From contig NZ_CP051428.1 of the NCBI RefSeq assembly GCF_012676905.1, forward strand, positions 2,380,001-2,444,000: a stretch of DNA of 64,000 nucleotides, read 5' to 3'. Both the position numbers and the translations under genes were made by a program. The stretch is from Paenibacillus albicereus (GTDB taxonomy: Bacteria > Bacillota > Bacilli > Paenibacillales > Paenibacillaceae). Of this stretch, positions 44,426 to 54,083 are shown piece after piece; the stretch's first letter is position 1; every line of letters begins with the position of its first letter. A model generated the notes under the pieces. That model was given only the letters and a program-made list of their open reading frames with translations. It made no database searches and was not told the origin of the DNA.

Positions 44426-45833
44426 CGCGGTGCAGGCAGGGGGAGCCGGACGGCGATCGGCCGGCTTCAAGCGCTGCGGGCTTGTCGCTCGCTTCACCCT
44501 GACCCTTCTCCTGCTGATGGCCGCTGCGGCGGCCCCGGCATCCGCGGCGACGCCGGTATTCCGTTCGGAACGTCCGCTGGCGCAGACGGGGCAGCCGACA
44601 GGCGGAGAGGCGCTGATCGTCTATGGACGCGAGTGGAACAGCGAGGACGGGCGGGAGCGGCTGATGGAGCTGTACCGGATGCTGCGCGGCTCCTACTCCG
44701 CTGCCTCCTTCATCCGCGGCGGCGACGCGCAGCTGGAGCAGCTGAAGGAGGCGGACCTCGTCGTCGTCGCCGGCGGCGCGGAGGAGCCGTTCCGGAGGGA
44801 GCTGCTGCCGCAAGCCGGGCTGGCGGAGGGGAGGACGCTCCTGCTGGATACGGCGGACGGCTTGGGGGCAGCGGCGCGTCAGCTCGGCGGCTGGCTCGAC
44901 GAGGGCGGGCGGACGGCACCCGCGTATGCGCTGCTGAGCGGCGTCAGCCCGCTGCTCGATCTGGAGGAGCTGGAGCGAAAATCCGCTTGGCTGCACGAGC
45001 GCGGCATCCCGTTCTGGATGGAGCTGCGGCCGCTGTTCACCGGCGGCGACTCGCCTTCGCTGGACGGCTACTACGAGCTGCTGCGCCGGATGCAGGAGCG
45101 CGGCGGAGTCCCGCTGCTCGGCCCGCTCGGCGGATGGACGCCGCCGGATGAGTGGAGCTCCTACCTGTCGGGCAACGAAGTGACGGGAGCGACCGATACG
45201 GACGACGTCTCGGTGCTTAGCGCGCGCTCGATGTACGCTTACGTGAGCCATGGCATCTACCCGGCCGGGCTAGCCGGACCGCCGGATCTGCTGTTCGATC
45301 CGGAGTGGAGCGCGCTCGCTTCGACCGCCGACCTGTTCGTCGAGGGGACCGGCTGGAAAGGCTATTCCCGCGATCTTGAACTCGCCGAGGCGTGGAGGGG
45401 ACGCTACGCCGCCCTCGCGCCGGCCGCCGGAGCCGAAGGCGCGGCGTCGCTGCCGCAAAGCTCTTCCCGCGTCTTCGCGGTCGAGGCCGGTTGGACGATG
45501 GAAGAATTCCAGGCCGCCTTGGAGACGGAAATGGAGCGGGGAGTCGCCTTCGCCGATCCCGCTGCCGTGGACAGCCGCATCGAGTGGGAGGAGCAATCGC
45601 TCGTCCGGCGGGACGGACAGGCGCTGCTGAACGGCAGCGTCGCATTCTGGACCGCACCCGAGCCGCCGGGGCAGTCGGTTGCCCCGCCGGCCGACGGAAA
45701 GCTGACGACCGTGAACCGCGGCGTCCAGAGCGTCCTGTCCGTGCTGCTCGTCGTCTCCGTCATCGTCGTAGGAGCGTTCACGGCCGCCTTCGTCGCCGGA
45801 CGCCAGATCAATCGCAGAAAGCATTTGAGGTGA
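44418..45833 (+). CDS. ydaL: YdaL-like exported protein of the exopolysaccharide operon
   Basis: 471 residues with a signal peptide (about 20-45), a large extracellular part with a Rossmann-like start (GEALIVYGREWNSEDGRERLMELYRML) and a C-terminal membrane helix (about 430-455). It looks like the DUF2334/polysaccharide deacetylase-like group to which YdaL belongs, though the deacetylase metal triad is not evident to me. ATG 44418 overlaps the stop of the YdaK-like gene. It may bridge the receptor and the synthase at the membrane. Confidence 0.65.
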   Translation: MSSAVQAGGAGRRSAGFKRCGLVARFTLTLLLLMAAAAAPASAATPVFRSERPLAQTGQPTGGEALIVYGREWNSEDGRERLMELYRMLRGSYSAASFIRGGDAQLEQLKEADLVVVAGGAEEPFRRELLPQAGLAEGRTLLLDTADGLGAAARQLGGWLDEGGRTAPAYALLSGVSPLLDLEELERKSAWLHERGIPFWMELRPLFTGGDSPSLDGYYELLRRMQERGGVPLLGPLGGWTPPDEWSSYLSGNEVTGATDTDDVSVLSARSMYAYVSHGIYPAGLAGPPDLLFDPEWSALASTADLFVEGTGWKGYSRDLELAEAWRGRYAALAPAAGAEGAASLPQSSSRVFAVEAGWTMEEFQAALETEMERGVAFADPAAVDSRIEWEEQSLVRRDGQALLNGSVAFWTAPEPPGQSVAPPADGKLTTVNRGVQSVLSVLLVVSVIVVGAFTAAFVAGRQINRRKHLR

Positions 45834-45836
45834 TTC

Positions 45837-47096
45837 ATGGAGCAGCTCGGCTGGGTCGACTATCTGTTTCTGTACTGCATGGTCTGCATCTGGATCATGC
45901 TGCTCATCAATATCGTGCTGACCGCAGGCGGCTACCGCTACTATCTGAAGACGCTGCGCATGCGGGTCGACGAGCCGCTGGACGAGTATCCGACCGTCTC
46001 GGTGCTCGTCCCGGCCCATAACGAGGAGAAGGTCATCGGCCAGACGGTCGAGGCGCTCATGGAGCTCGACTACCCCAAGGACAAGCTGGAGATCATCGTC
46101 ATCAACGACAACTCCAGCGACGATACGGGAGCGATCCTCGACCAGCTGCGGCGGAGCCGCCCGGACGTGAACCTGCGCATCCTGACCACGGACAAGGAGA
46201 CGGGCGGCAAAGGCAAGTCCGGCGCGCTCAACAACGGCTACGCCGTCAGCACCGGGGAGGTGCTGGCCGTCTACGACGCGGACAACACGCCGGAGCGCTC
46301 GGCGCTCCGCATCCTGATCCACACGCTCTGGCGAGATCAGCGTCTCGGAGCGGTCATCGGCAAGTTCCGCACGCGCAACGGCTCGAAAAACTGGCTGACC
46401 CGCTTCATCAACATCGAGACGCTCGGATTCCAGTGGATGGTCCAGGCCGGCCGCTGGGAGCTGTTCGGGCTATGCACCATCCCCGGCACGAACTTCGTCG
46501 TCCGCCGCAGCATCATCGAGGAGATGGGCGGCTGGGACACCAAGGCGATCGCCGAGGATACGGAGATCAGCTTCCGCATCTACCGCCTCGGCTACCGGAT
46601 CCGGTACATGCCGCTGTCCGTCACCTGGGAGCAGGAGCCGGAGACGGTGCCGGTATGGATGAAGCAGCGCAGCCGCTGGGTGAAAGGCAACATCTACGTG
46701 CTGCTCAAGAACATCCCGCTCCTGTTCTCCCCCGAGGCGAAGCAAATCCGTTTCGATCTGATCTATTTCTGCTCCGTCTATTTCCTGTTCCTCAGCTCGG
46801 CGCTGCTGTCCGACGCGATTTTCGTCCTGGGCATCCTCGGCCTCATCGAGTACAACATCGTCGGCAACACGCTGCTGCTCTGGCTGATGGCGTATCTCGT
46901 GTTCGTGCTGGAGATGGCGCTTGCCCTGAGCATGGAAAAGGGGCAAAGCCGCCCGCGCAACATCGCGCTCGTCGCCGTCATGTACTTCACCTATTGCCAG
47001 CTGTGGCTCGTCGTCGCCTTGCAAGGAGCCTACCAATTCATCCGCGATTCCATCCTGCGGCGAGAAGCCCGATGGTACAAGACGGAACGATTCTAA
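45837..47096 (+). CDS. ydaM: family 2 glycosyltransferase, YdaM-like polysaccharide synthase
   Basis: 419-residue processive synthase of the cellulose/PgaC type. One N-terminal membrane helix is followed by the GT-A domain with Asp91 (NDNSSDD), DxD at 147-149, ED at 240-241 and QxxRW at 277-281, then three C-terminal membrane segments. It polymerises a sugar nucleotide and moves the chain across the membrane. No PilZ domain is present, so c-di-GMP control would come through the YdaK-like protein. It begins 3 bp after the previous stop. Confidence 0.9.
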   Translation: MEQLGWVDYLFLYCMVCIWIMLLINIVLTAGGYRYYLKTLRMRVDEPLDEYPTVSVLVPAHNEEKVIGQTVEALMELDYPKDKLEIIVINDNSSDDTGAILDQLRRSRPDVNLRILTTDKETGGKGKSGALNNGYAVSTGEVLAVYDADNTPERSALRILIHTLWRDQRLGAVIGKFRTRNGSKNWLTRFINIETLGFQWMVQAGRWELFGLCTIPGTNFVVRRSIIEEMGGWDTKAIAEDTEISFRIYRLGYRIRYMPLSVTWEQEPETVPVWMKQRSRWVKGNIYVLLKNIPLLFSPEAKQIRFDLIYFCSVYFLFLSSALLSDAIFVLGILGLIEYNIVGNTLLLWLMAYLVFVLEMALALSMEKGQSRPRNIALVAVMYFTYCQLWLVVALQGAYQFIRDSILRREARWYKTERF

Positions 47097-47107
47097 GGAG
47101 AATGTCC

Positions 47108-49357
47108 ATGAAAAAATCGATCGTGGCCGCTGCGGCCCTGCTCTCGCTGTTGACCGCGCCGCTTGCCGCCTCCGTCGAAGCCGCGGCGCCGCCGTCCGCG
47201 CCATCCGCGCCGCTCACGGCTGCCGAGCCGCCCGCTCCGGCTTCGTCGGCGGCGCCGATCGGCACGTCGGCCCCGGCCGTATCGGCAGCGCCGGACCGTT
47301 CCCCCATGCCCGAAGAGCGCCTCCAGCCGGCGGTCGGCCGAACCGCGGACGGCGCCAGCCGCATCCGCCTGCCGTATGGCAAGGACGTGAAGCTGCAGGG
47401 CTATTACTCCGCCCAATCGGCGTATTTCACGCTCGGCCGGCATTGGCAGCTGCGCGCCGGCGTCCTCCATCTGGAGCTGCGGTCGAGCCGCCTGTCCGCG
47501 AACTCCGCGCTGACGATCGAGGTGAACGGCAAGCCGGTCCGATCGATGCGGCTGTCGGACATCGGCGAGAGCGGCCGGAGCCTTGATGTCGCCGTCCCCG
47601 CCGGCGATCTGGCTGCCGGCGTCAACGAGATCCGGCTCTCGCTCGGGCACGCGGACGATCGGTTCGAGATTTGCGCCGATGACCGCTCCGACGAGAATTG
47701 GCTGCTCGTCGGCGAAGGCTCGTACCTGCAAGCGGAGTACAAGGAGCTGCCGGCGACGGGCGAGCTGCGCCAGTTCCCGTATCCGTTCGTGCCGGACGCG
47801 GGCGAGCGCAGCGGCGAGGGGACGACGATCGTCCTGCCGGACGGCGCGTCGCCGGCCGTGGCGGCCGCCGGCTTGCAGACGGCCGCCGCGCTCGGGCTGA
47901 CCGCAGAGGAAGGGCTGCCCGGCCTTTATATGGCCGGTTATTCCGAGGTCGCCGCTGGCAAGCATCGGAGCGACCATCTGCTGTACGTCGGTCCGGCCTC
48001 TGCGATGCCGCAGGCGCTGAAGGCGGCGGCTCCGTCCGACGCGCTGAGCCGGCTCGACCAAGGCGCGCTGCTGTTCCGGGCGGCCTCTCCGCTGCAGGAC
48101 GGCAGGCTGCTCATGGGCATCGTATCCGGGGAGGATGAGAGCGTCCTCGACGCCGCCGCCCGGCTGCTGCAGAATCCGGAGCTCGTCGCCCAGCTGGACG
48201 GCAGCGCCGTCCTGCTGCCGTCCGGAACGAACGTGAACCGCCCGGCAGCCGACTCCTCCCGCGACCGCTGGTCGCTCGAGGAGCTCGGCTACTCGCAAGG
48301 GCTCCAGGTGAAGGGGCCGTTCCGCCAGCAGGCCGACTTCGACGTGAAGCTTCCGGCCAACAAGCTCGTGCTGCCGGGAGCGAAAGCCCGCTTCGAGCTC
48401 AAATACGCGAAGAACCTGAATGTGGACCAGTCGCTTGCCACCCTGTATGTCAACGGCATCCCGGCCGGCAGCAAAAAGCTGGATGCCGAGTCGGCCGACG
48501 GCGACGTCTGGGAAGTGCAGATACCGAGCGGCGCCGCCCGGTCCGGCTACCTGGCGATGAGCGTGGCGTTCGACCTGCAGATGACCGGCTACGACTGCAT
48601 CCGTCCCGGAGAGCAGACGCCGTGGGCCTACATCGCGCCGGAGTCGACGGTCAGCCTGCCGGCCGAGGACGAGCGGGCGATGCTGCTGGAGCATTATCCG
48701 TGGCCATTCATCAAAAACGGCCGCTGGAACGCCGCCGCCTTCGTCCTTCCCCCGGCCGGCGACAGCACCGATCTGAGCCGCGAGGCGCGGATCGCCGCCC
48801 GGCTGGGGTCGTACTTGACCGACAACAGCGGCTCGCTGCAAGCGCGCTCCGACGCGCCGTGGGAAGCGGACAGCTTCAAGGGGCTGCAGCTGATCGCCGT
48901 CGGCACGCCTCAGGACAGCGAGCTCATCCGCTCCGTCGCCCCGCAGCTCTGGTTCCCGTACGACAGCGGCCTCTCCCGCTTCGTCGGCAACGAGAAGCGC
49001 CGGCTGCTGCCGGATTTCGCGGCGCGGCTCGCCTCGATCCAGCTGCTCCCCGCTCCGGAGGGCGGCGGCTCGCTGCTAGCCGTAACGGCTCCGCAGGAGG
49101 AAAGCCTGCAGCAGGCGGAGAACTATTTGTCGACACGTTCCTACGGCAGCGGGCTCGTCGGCAACGCGACGCTGGTCGACCGTTGGGAAAAGGCGATGAA
49201 CCACTATTTTGCCGATGAAGGCAGTACGGGCATGGCGGAGCGGGTCAGCCTGAGCTCGGGAGAAGCGCGGCTGTTCGCGATCCTGTTCGGCACGGTGCTC
49301 CTGCTCCTGCTGCTCGGCATCATCCTCATCTGGCGCAAATATCGGAAAAATCGATAG
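47108..49357 (+). CDS. ydaN: BcsB-like extracellular subunit, YdaN-like
   Basis: 749-residue protein with a signal peptide (about 1-25), an Ala/Pro/Ser-rich region (about 25-85), tandem carbohydrate-binding and flavodoxin-like modules as in BcsB, and a C-terminal membrane helix with the tail WRKYRKNR. BcsB guides the nascent chain out of the synthase. ATG 47108 is favoured over 47102 because AAGGAGA (47095-47101) directly touches the latter. It lies 11 bp behind the synthase gene. Confidence 0.83.
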   Translation: MKKSIVAAAALLSLLTAPLAASVEAAAPPSAPSAPLTAAEPPAPASSAAPIGTSAPAVSAAPDRSPMPEERLQPAVGRTADGASRIRLPYGKDVKLQGYYSAQSAYFTLGRHWQLRAGVLHLELRSSRLSANSALTIEVNGKPVRSMRLSDIGESGRSLDVAVPAGDLAAGVNEIRLSLGHADDRFEICADDRSDENWLLVGEGSYLQAEYKELPATGELRQFPYPFVPDAGERSGEGTTIVLPDGASPAVAAAGLQTAAALGLTAEEGLPGLYMAGYSEVAAGKHRSDHLLYVGPASAMPQALKAAAPSDALSRLDQGALLFRAASPLQDGRLLMGIVSGEDESVLDAAARLLQNPELVAQLDGSAVLLPSGTNVNRPAADSSRDRWSLEELGYSQGLQVKGPFRQQADFDVKLPANKLVLPGAKARFELKYAKNLNVDQSLATLYVNGIPAGSKKLDAESADGDVWEVQIPSGAARSGYLAMSVAFDLQMTGYDCIRPGEQTPWAYIAPESTVSLPAEDERAMLLEHYPWPFIKNGRWNAAAFVLPPAGDSTDLSREARIAARLGSYLTDNSGSLQARSDAPWEADSFKGLQLIAVGTPQDSELIRSVAPQLWFPYDSGLSRFVGNEKRRLLPDFAARLASIQLLPAPEGGGSLLAVTAPQEESLQQAENYLSTRSYGSGLVGNATLVDRWEKAMNHYFADEGSTGMAERVSLSSGEARLFAILFGTVLLLLLLGIILIWRKYRKNR

Positions 49358-49372
49358 AGAGGAGGGCTCCGG

Positions 49373-50434
49373 ATGGCGCGAAGAAGCCTCGGCCGGAGCG
49401 CGCTCGCGCTCGGCGCGGCGGGGACGGTGCTGGTGGCGGCATGGTGGCTCGCGGCGGGCACGGATGACGGCAGACGGCCGCTGCTGGAGGGCGGAATCCG
49501 CTCCGGCAACCTGTCGACGGACTACGGCATCGAGCAGGCGCTGGACGACGCGCGCCGGCTCGAGCTGAACGCCGTCAACGTGCCGGTCGTCGTCAATGTC
49601 GCCGATCCGCGGGCCAGCCGCTTCGAGCTGGACGAAGCCAGCCTGGACAAAGCGCGCCGGATCATCCCGCTGCTGCATGGGCAGGGCATCCGCGTGCTGC
49701 TGGAGCCGTATCCGTGGATCGCGGACGGGAGCGTCGCCGAGACGGCTTGGGACCCGTCGGATCCGAGCGCTTTTTTCCGCCGCTGGCAAAAAGACGTGCT
49801 GGAGCCGCTCGTGCGGGAGGTTGCCGATCCGCTGGACGTGGAGGCGGTCGTCGCCGCGTCCAATCTTGTCCACTTGGAGCCGTGGAGCGGGGAGTGGGTG
49901 CGGCTGCTGAAGGATCTGAAGACGAAGTATGGCGGCCTCGTGACCTACAAGACCAACGCGTGGCATACCGCCGAATGGGACGAGGCAAGCCGCGCCGCGT
50001 TCCGGGCCAAGCTCGACAATCCGCTGTGGGCGGAGGTCGACTTCATCTCGGTGGCGGCCTACTTCGAGCTGACCGACAAGCCGTCGCCGTCGGCGGCCGA
50101 GCTCGCGGACGCGATCCGGCAGACGGAGCGGCACGGGCGCGGCCAGAACGTGCCGGCCGAGCTGGAGCAGCTGTCGCGGAGATGGAACAAGCCGTACTTC
50201 TTCGGCGAGCTCGGCTTTCCCGCCTGGGAGGGCGCGGCCGCAGAGCCGTGGAATCCGGCGCCGTCCGACAAGCAGGACGGCCAGCTGCAGGCGCGGCTGT
50301 TCGCCGCCTACCGGGATGCGTTCCGCGGCCAGGCATCGTTCCTCGGCTATTCCGTCTTCGCCATCGGAGAGACCGGTCCGGACAAGCGCTACTATCCATC
50401 CGAAGAAAGCGTCGCCGTCATCCGCTCCTGGTGA
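49373..50434 (+). CDS. TIM-barrel glycoside hydrolase-like protein of the exopolysaccharide operon
   Basis: 353 residues: N-terminal membrane anchor (about 10-28), then a clan GH-A-like barrel. The strand-7 nucleophile is probably Glu in FFGELGFP. At strand 4, where these enzymes have Asn-Glu, the sequence reads AASNLVHLE, so the acid/base residue is displaced or absent. Polysaccharide operons often carry a hydrolase that trims the chain (BcsZ, YdaJ); this one is of a different family from the GH8-type YdaJ. GGAGG precedes the ATG. Confidence 0.7.
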   Translation: MARRSLGRSALALGAAGTVLVAAWWLAAGTDDGRRPLLEGGIRSGNLSTDYGIEQALDDARRLELNAVNVPVVVNVADPRASRFELDEASLDKARRIIPLLHGQGIRVLLEPYPWIADGSVAETAWDPSDPSAFFRRWQKDVLEPLVREVADPLDVEAVVAASNLVHLEPWSGEWVRLLKDLKTKYGGLVTYKTNAWHTAEWDEASRAAFRAKLDNPLWAEVDFISVAAYFELTDKPSPSAAELADAIRQTERHGRGQNVPAELEQLSRRWNKPYFFGELGFPAWEGAAAEPWNPAPSDKQDGQLQARLFAAYRDAFRGQASFLGYSVFAIGETGPDKRYYPSEESVAVIRSW

Positions 50435-50542
50435 GCGGATCGACGGCTTTTTTGGAGCGATGGCCGCTTCAAAGGCTAGCCAGGCGGCCTCATCTCGGGT
50501 TAAGATGGGGCTTAAACCCTTAGGGAACGAGGAGGCGGAACG

Positions 50543-51118
50543 ATGGACCCGATGCTGCTCGACATCGACGAGCCGTTCACAAGCAGCCGGCTGCTCATCC
50601 GCGCGGCCGGAAGCGGCGACGGAGCGGCCATCAACGAAGCGGTGAAGGAGAGCCTGGAGCGGCTCCGGCTCTGGATGCCGTGGGCGCAGCAAGCTCCTAC
50701 GCTCGAACAATCGGAGCTGGACGCGCGGCGGGCGGGCATCGCCTATCGGCAGCGGGAGGACATGCGCCTGCTGCTGCTGGACCGAGAGAGCGGACGGCTG
50801 ATCGGCAGCAGCGGCCTGCACCGCATCGACTGGGGCGCGCGCCGCTTCGAGATCGGCTATTGGGTGCGTACGAGCGAGGAAGGCAAGGGATTCGTGACGG
50901 AGGCCGTCCATGCGATCACCGGCTTCGCCGCGGACCGTCTTGACGCGCATCGGATCGAGATCCGATGCGACTCCCGCAACGAGCGCAGCGCCTCGGTCGC
51001 CCGCCGCTGCGGCTACACGCTCGAGGGCGTCCTGCGCGGCGACTCGTTGTCGCCGGATGGCGGCAGGCGCGATACGATGGTGTTCGCCAAGGTGAGGGGC
51101 GCGGAGCTGGACGTCTGA
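50543..51118 (+). CDS. GNAT-family N-acetyltransferase, RimJ/RimL-like
   Basis: 191-residue acetyltransferase of the ribosomal-protein-serine type: LLIRAAGSGDGAAINEAV at the start, IGYWVRTSEEGKGFVTEAV as the acetyl-CoA-binding motif A, and ERSASVARRCGYTLEGVLR at the end. The substrate is unknown. GAGGAGG lies seven bases before the ATG. It stands alone between the exopolysaccharide operon and degV; no terminator separates it clearly from the hydrolase gene. Confidence 0.88.
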   Translation: MDPMLLDIDEPFTSSRLLIRAAGSGDGAAINEAVKESLERLRLWMPWAQQAPTLEQSELDARRAGIAYRQREDMRLLLLDRESGRLIGSSGLHRIDWGARRFEIGYWVRTSEEGKGFVTEAVHAITGFAADRLDAHRIEIRCDSRNERSASVARRCGYTLEGVLRGDSLSPDGGRRDTMVFAKVRGAELDV

Positions 51119-51214
51119 CATATCATATTTTTTTGTTTTTGACAAGTTATAGTTGTGACTACTGGAAAACGGGCTAATCCGGTATAATGTCTTCTGAACG
51201 AAAGGAGCCCTCTT

Positions 51215-52054
51215 ATGCCGATCAAGATCATTACAGACAGCGGTTCTGATTTGCCCGTTCTCCTGCAAGCCCGTTATGACATCGATATCGTGCCGCTCAC
51301 GGTGACGTTTCCGGACGGTCCGATGGCGGAAGGGACAAGCGCCGAGGCGTTCTACGACAAAATGGAAACGTTCCACGAGCTGCCGACGACGGCCAGCCCG
51401 AGCCCGGCCGTATTCCTGGATGCGTTCCGCAAGGCCGATCCGGAGAGCGACCTGCTCGTGCTGTGCATGTCATCCAATATAAGCAGCACCTATCAGTCCG
51501 CGCTCATCGCGAAGGACATGCTGCTCGACGAAGGCTTCGAGCGCGGCATCGAGATCATCGATACGCGCAACTTCTCCGGAGGGCTGGCCCGCATCGTCGC
51601 GATGACGGCCGCCTATGCCCAGAGCGGATGCGGCCTGGCCGAGCTCAAGGAGCGGACGGAGCGGATCATCGAGCAGACGAGCGCGTACTTCACGCTGGAA
51701 TCGCTTGAAAACGTCATCAAGGGCGGCCGGCTGAGCCGTCTGTCCGGGGGCGTCGCCTCCGTGCTGAACATCAAGCTGCTGCTGCGCATCAGCGCCGAGG
51801 GCAAGGTCGAGGTCGTCGAAAAGACGCGCGGCTTCCGCAAAGCCGTAAGCAGCCTGCTCGCCAAGCTGGATGAGAAGGAGCATGACTACGAGCGCTCCGA
51901 AATTTCCATCGTCCACAGCGGCAGCGAGCAGCTGGCGCTCGACGTCAAGGAGCGCATCCTGGCGAAGCATCCGTTCCGGGCGGTCCATCTGTCCTGCATG
52001 GGACCCGTCATGGGCACGTACGCGGGCCGCGGAGGCATCGGCGTCGCGTTCTGA
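51215..52054 (+). CDS. DegV-family fatty-acid-binding protein
   Basis: 279-residue protein related to FakB, which holds fatty acids for phosphorylation by FakA. The opening IITDSGSDLP, SSNISSTYQSA in the middle and the C-terminal GPVMGTYAGRGGIGVAF are typical. TATAAT (51183-51188) lies 27 bp before the ATG, and AAGGAG supplies the ribosome site. No fakA is near. A perfect terminator follows. Confidence 0.92.
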   Translation: MPIKIITDSGSDLPVLLQARYDIDIVPLTVTFPDGPMAEGTSAEAFYDKMETFHELPTTASPSPAVFLDAFRKADPESDLLVLCMSSNISSTYQSALIAKDMLLDEGFERGIEIIDTRNFSGGLARIVAMTAAYAQSGCGLAELKERTERIIEQTSAYFTLESLENVIKGGRLSRLSGGVASVLNIKLLLRISAEGKVEVVEKTRGFRKAVSSLLAKLDEKEHDYERSEISIVHSGSEQLALDVKERILAKHPFRAVHLSCMGPVMGTYAGRGGIGVAF

Positions 52055-52095
52055 CGATTGCTTCCTGGACGGACCAGTCCCCCTGCAACCAACCG

Positions 52096-52140
52096 AAAAA
52101 GCTTGCCGGTCGCCCCTCAGGCGTACCGGCAAGCTTTTTT
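52096..52140. terminator. bidirectional terminator
   Basis: AAAAAGCTTGCCGGT (52096-52110) pairs exactly with ACCGGCAAGCTTTTT (52125-52139), between convergent degV and GH18 genes. Confidence 0.93.
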
Positions 52141-52157
52141 GAATTTTTAAGAATAGG

Positions 52158-54083
52158 TCATGATTGCTTCTGCTTCAATACCGCCGTCCACAGCGACGCG
52201 GGCTCGTAGCCGAGCCGCCAGGCGGCGATGCCCGCGAGGTCGTACTTTCGCGCGAGCGCGATGCGCTTCGATACGCTCTGCTCCGTCTCGGCCCAGAACA
52301 CGTAGGTGCTGCCATTCTCGGCATAGGTATACTTCGTGAGGCCTGCCGCTTCGTCGAAGGAGGCATAGGCCGACTTGGCGCTGATGAGCTGCGGCACGTC
52401 CTTCATGGAGACGGCGCGGCTGCCGAGCGGCTCGCCGGAGGCGTCCAGCTCCCAGAGCCGGACATAGAACGGAACGCCGAGCATCAGCTTGGAGCGCGGC
52501 ACGCCATACGAGAGGAACTGCTGGATGCCGCCTTCGGCCCAGTCGAGGCTGCTCACCGGTCCCGCCTCGTCGCTGCCCTGCCAATGCTCGTCATAAGCCA
52601 TGATGACGATCCGGTCGGCCGCTTCCGCGATGGCTTGGTGGTCATAGGCGGTCCGATGGTCCCATGCCGTATCGCCGCGGGGCAGATCGACCGTAAGCGT
52701 CATGCCGGCCTTGCGCAAAGCCGATCCCAGCTCTCCGACGAACAAGCTGAAAAGCGCGCGATCCTTGCCCGCGACGTTCTCGAAATCGAGGTTGAGGCCG
52801 TCCGCGCCGAGCTTCTTCAGGCTGGCGGCGAGACGGTCGATGAACGCCTGCCTGGCGTTCCCGTCCGCCAGGAACGCGCTCGTCAGCTTCGGGTCGAAGC
52901 GGTTGTGGACGAGCGGCTGCACGCTGAGCCCGCGCTGCTTGAGCGCCGCGGCGAGCTCGGGCAGCGAGTCGTCCTGGAGCTTGCCGGAGGCGTCCGCGAG
53001 CTCGTACCACGACGGCGAGGAAATGTCGACGCCCTGCGTGCCGGCAAGCTGCGTGACGATGCTGGCCTCATCGGAGCTGCCGCTCCAGCCCAGCACCTGC
53101 AGCGCTTTGGGCTGGCTCCAGAGCGCGCGGCTGTCAGCGGTGACGATGCGGCTGCCGGAGTATCCGCGCGCATAGGAGACGGCGCTTTGGCGCGTATGGA
53201 AGCTTCGCAGCGCCTTGTCGCCCTGCATGACGGTCAGATAGGGAGCGTTCGTCCACCAGATGAGCCCGCCGCTCACGATCTGCGAGTTCGCGAGCGATTT
53301 GGCTTTGGCCAGCGCGCTTTGCAGCGCGAAGTAGCGCGCCACCGGCTTGCCGTTCTGCAGCACCGCGTAGGAGGCTTCCCGTGAGAACAGGACCGCGCCG
53401 CTGGATGCGTGGACGACCCGGCTGCCGGCAAGCTCGGAGGCCGCGAGCACGGCGTCCTTGAGGAAGGCGAAGACGCTCTTCCGCGCTCCCTCGCTGGATT
53501 CGACGGCATAGACGGGCTTGCCTGCGCGCGCCTGCTTGACTTGGCCGGACGAGTAGTTGTCCCAGATCCACGCCGCCGCTTCGATGTCGACGATAGCGGC
53601 TCCGGTCCAGCGGGCGGCTTCCTTCTTCGCGGCCGACAGCGAGGAGAAGCTCCATTCCGGTCGCGTCTTTTCGCCTTGATAGAGCCGGTAGCGGGGGGCT
53701 TTGCCGTACACCCAGCCGGGCTGCTGCAGGTCCCGGATCTGGGCGGACGGCAGGGCGTCGGCCTTGGCCCGCGCGGCGGCGTAGCCGGCATATTCCCATT
53801 CGGGGCGGCTCATGCCGTTCAGATACACCTTGTACCGGGGGAGGTTGTCCCACAGCCAGGCCCGATCGGCGATGCGCTCGACGCGGCTGTAGGCATAGCG
53901 GGAGGCAAAGGCCTGGGCGTCCGCCCGCTTGGCGAATTCCTGCAAGGGCCGGTCATTCTGGTAGACGCGGTATTGGGTGATGGATGAGACCGAAGCGGCC
54001 GGAGCAGCGCCGACGGACGGCGCTGCCACGGCCTGCAAGCCGATCGCGGCGACGGCCGCGGCGGCTAGCGGGGTGAGTTTCAT
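52158..54083 (-). CDS. secreted GH18 glycosidase with six N-terminal repeats
   Basis: 641 residues: signal peptide (about 1-26), six repeats of about 48 residues (about 35-325) with the pattern YxVYQ..RPxxxF...A...A..yA..S.I......W.W, then a GH18 barrel from about 335. The catalytic strand reads DGLNLDFENV with Asp428, Asp433 and the acid Glu435. It resembles YaaH/SleL-like spore or peptidoglycan hydrolases in the barrel, but the stalk repeats are not LysM. GGGAGGAC precedes ATG 54083. The upstream region 54084-54332 shows only small dyads. Confidence 0.85.
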   Translation of the reverse strand: MKLTPLAAAAVAAIGLQAVAAPSVGAAPAASVSSITQYRVYQNDRPLQEFAKRADAQAFASRYAYSRVERIADRAWLWDNLPRYKVYLNGMSRPEWEYAGYAAARAKADALPSAQIRDLQQPGWVYGKAPRYRLYQGEKTRPEWSFSSLSAAKKEAARWTGAAIVDIEAAAWIWDNYSSGQVKQARAGKPVYAVESSEGARKSVFAFLKDAVLAASELAGSRVVHASSGAVLFSREASYAVLQNGKPVARYFALQSALAKAKSLANSQIVSGGLIWWTNAPYLTVMQGDKALRSFHTRQSAVSYARGYSGSRIVTADSRALWSQPKALQVLGWSGSSDEASIVTQLAGTQGVDISSPSWYELADASGKLQDDSLPELAAALKQRGLSVQPLVHNRFDPKLTSAFLADGNARQAFIDRLAASLKKLGADGLNLDFENVAGKDRALFSLFVGELGSALRKAGMTLTVDLPRGDTAWDHRTAYDHQAIAEAADRIVIMAYDEHWQGSDEAGPVSSLDWAEGGIQQFLSYGVPRSKLMLGVPFYVRLWELDASGEPLGSRAVSMKDVPQLISAKSAYASFDEAAGLTKYTYAENGSTYVFWAETEQSVSKRIALARKYDLAGIAAWRLGYEPASLWTAVLKQKQS

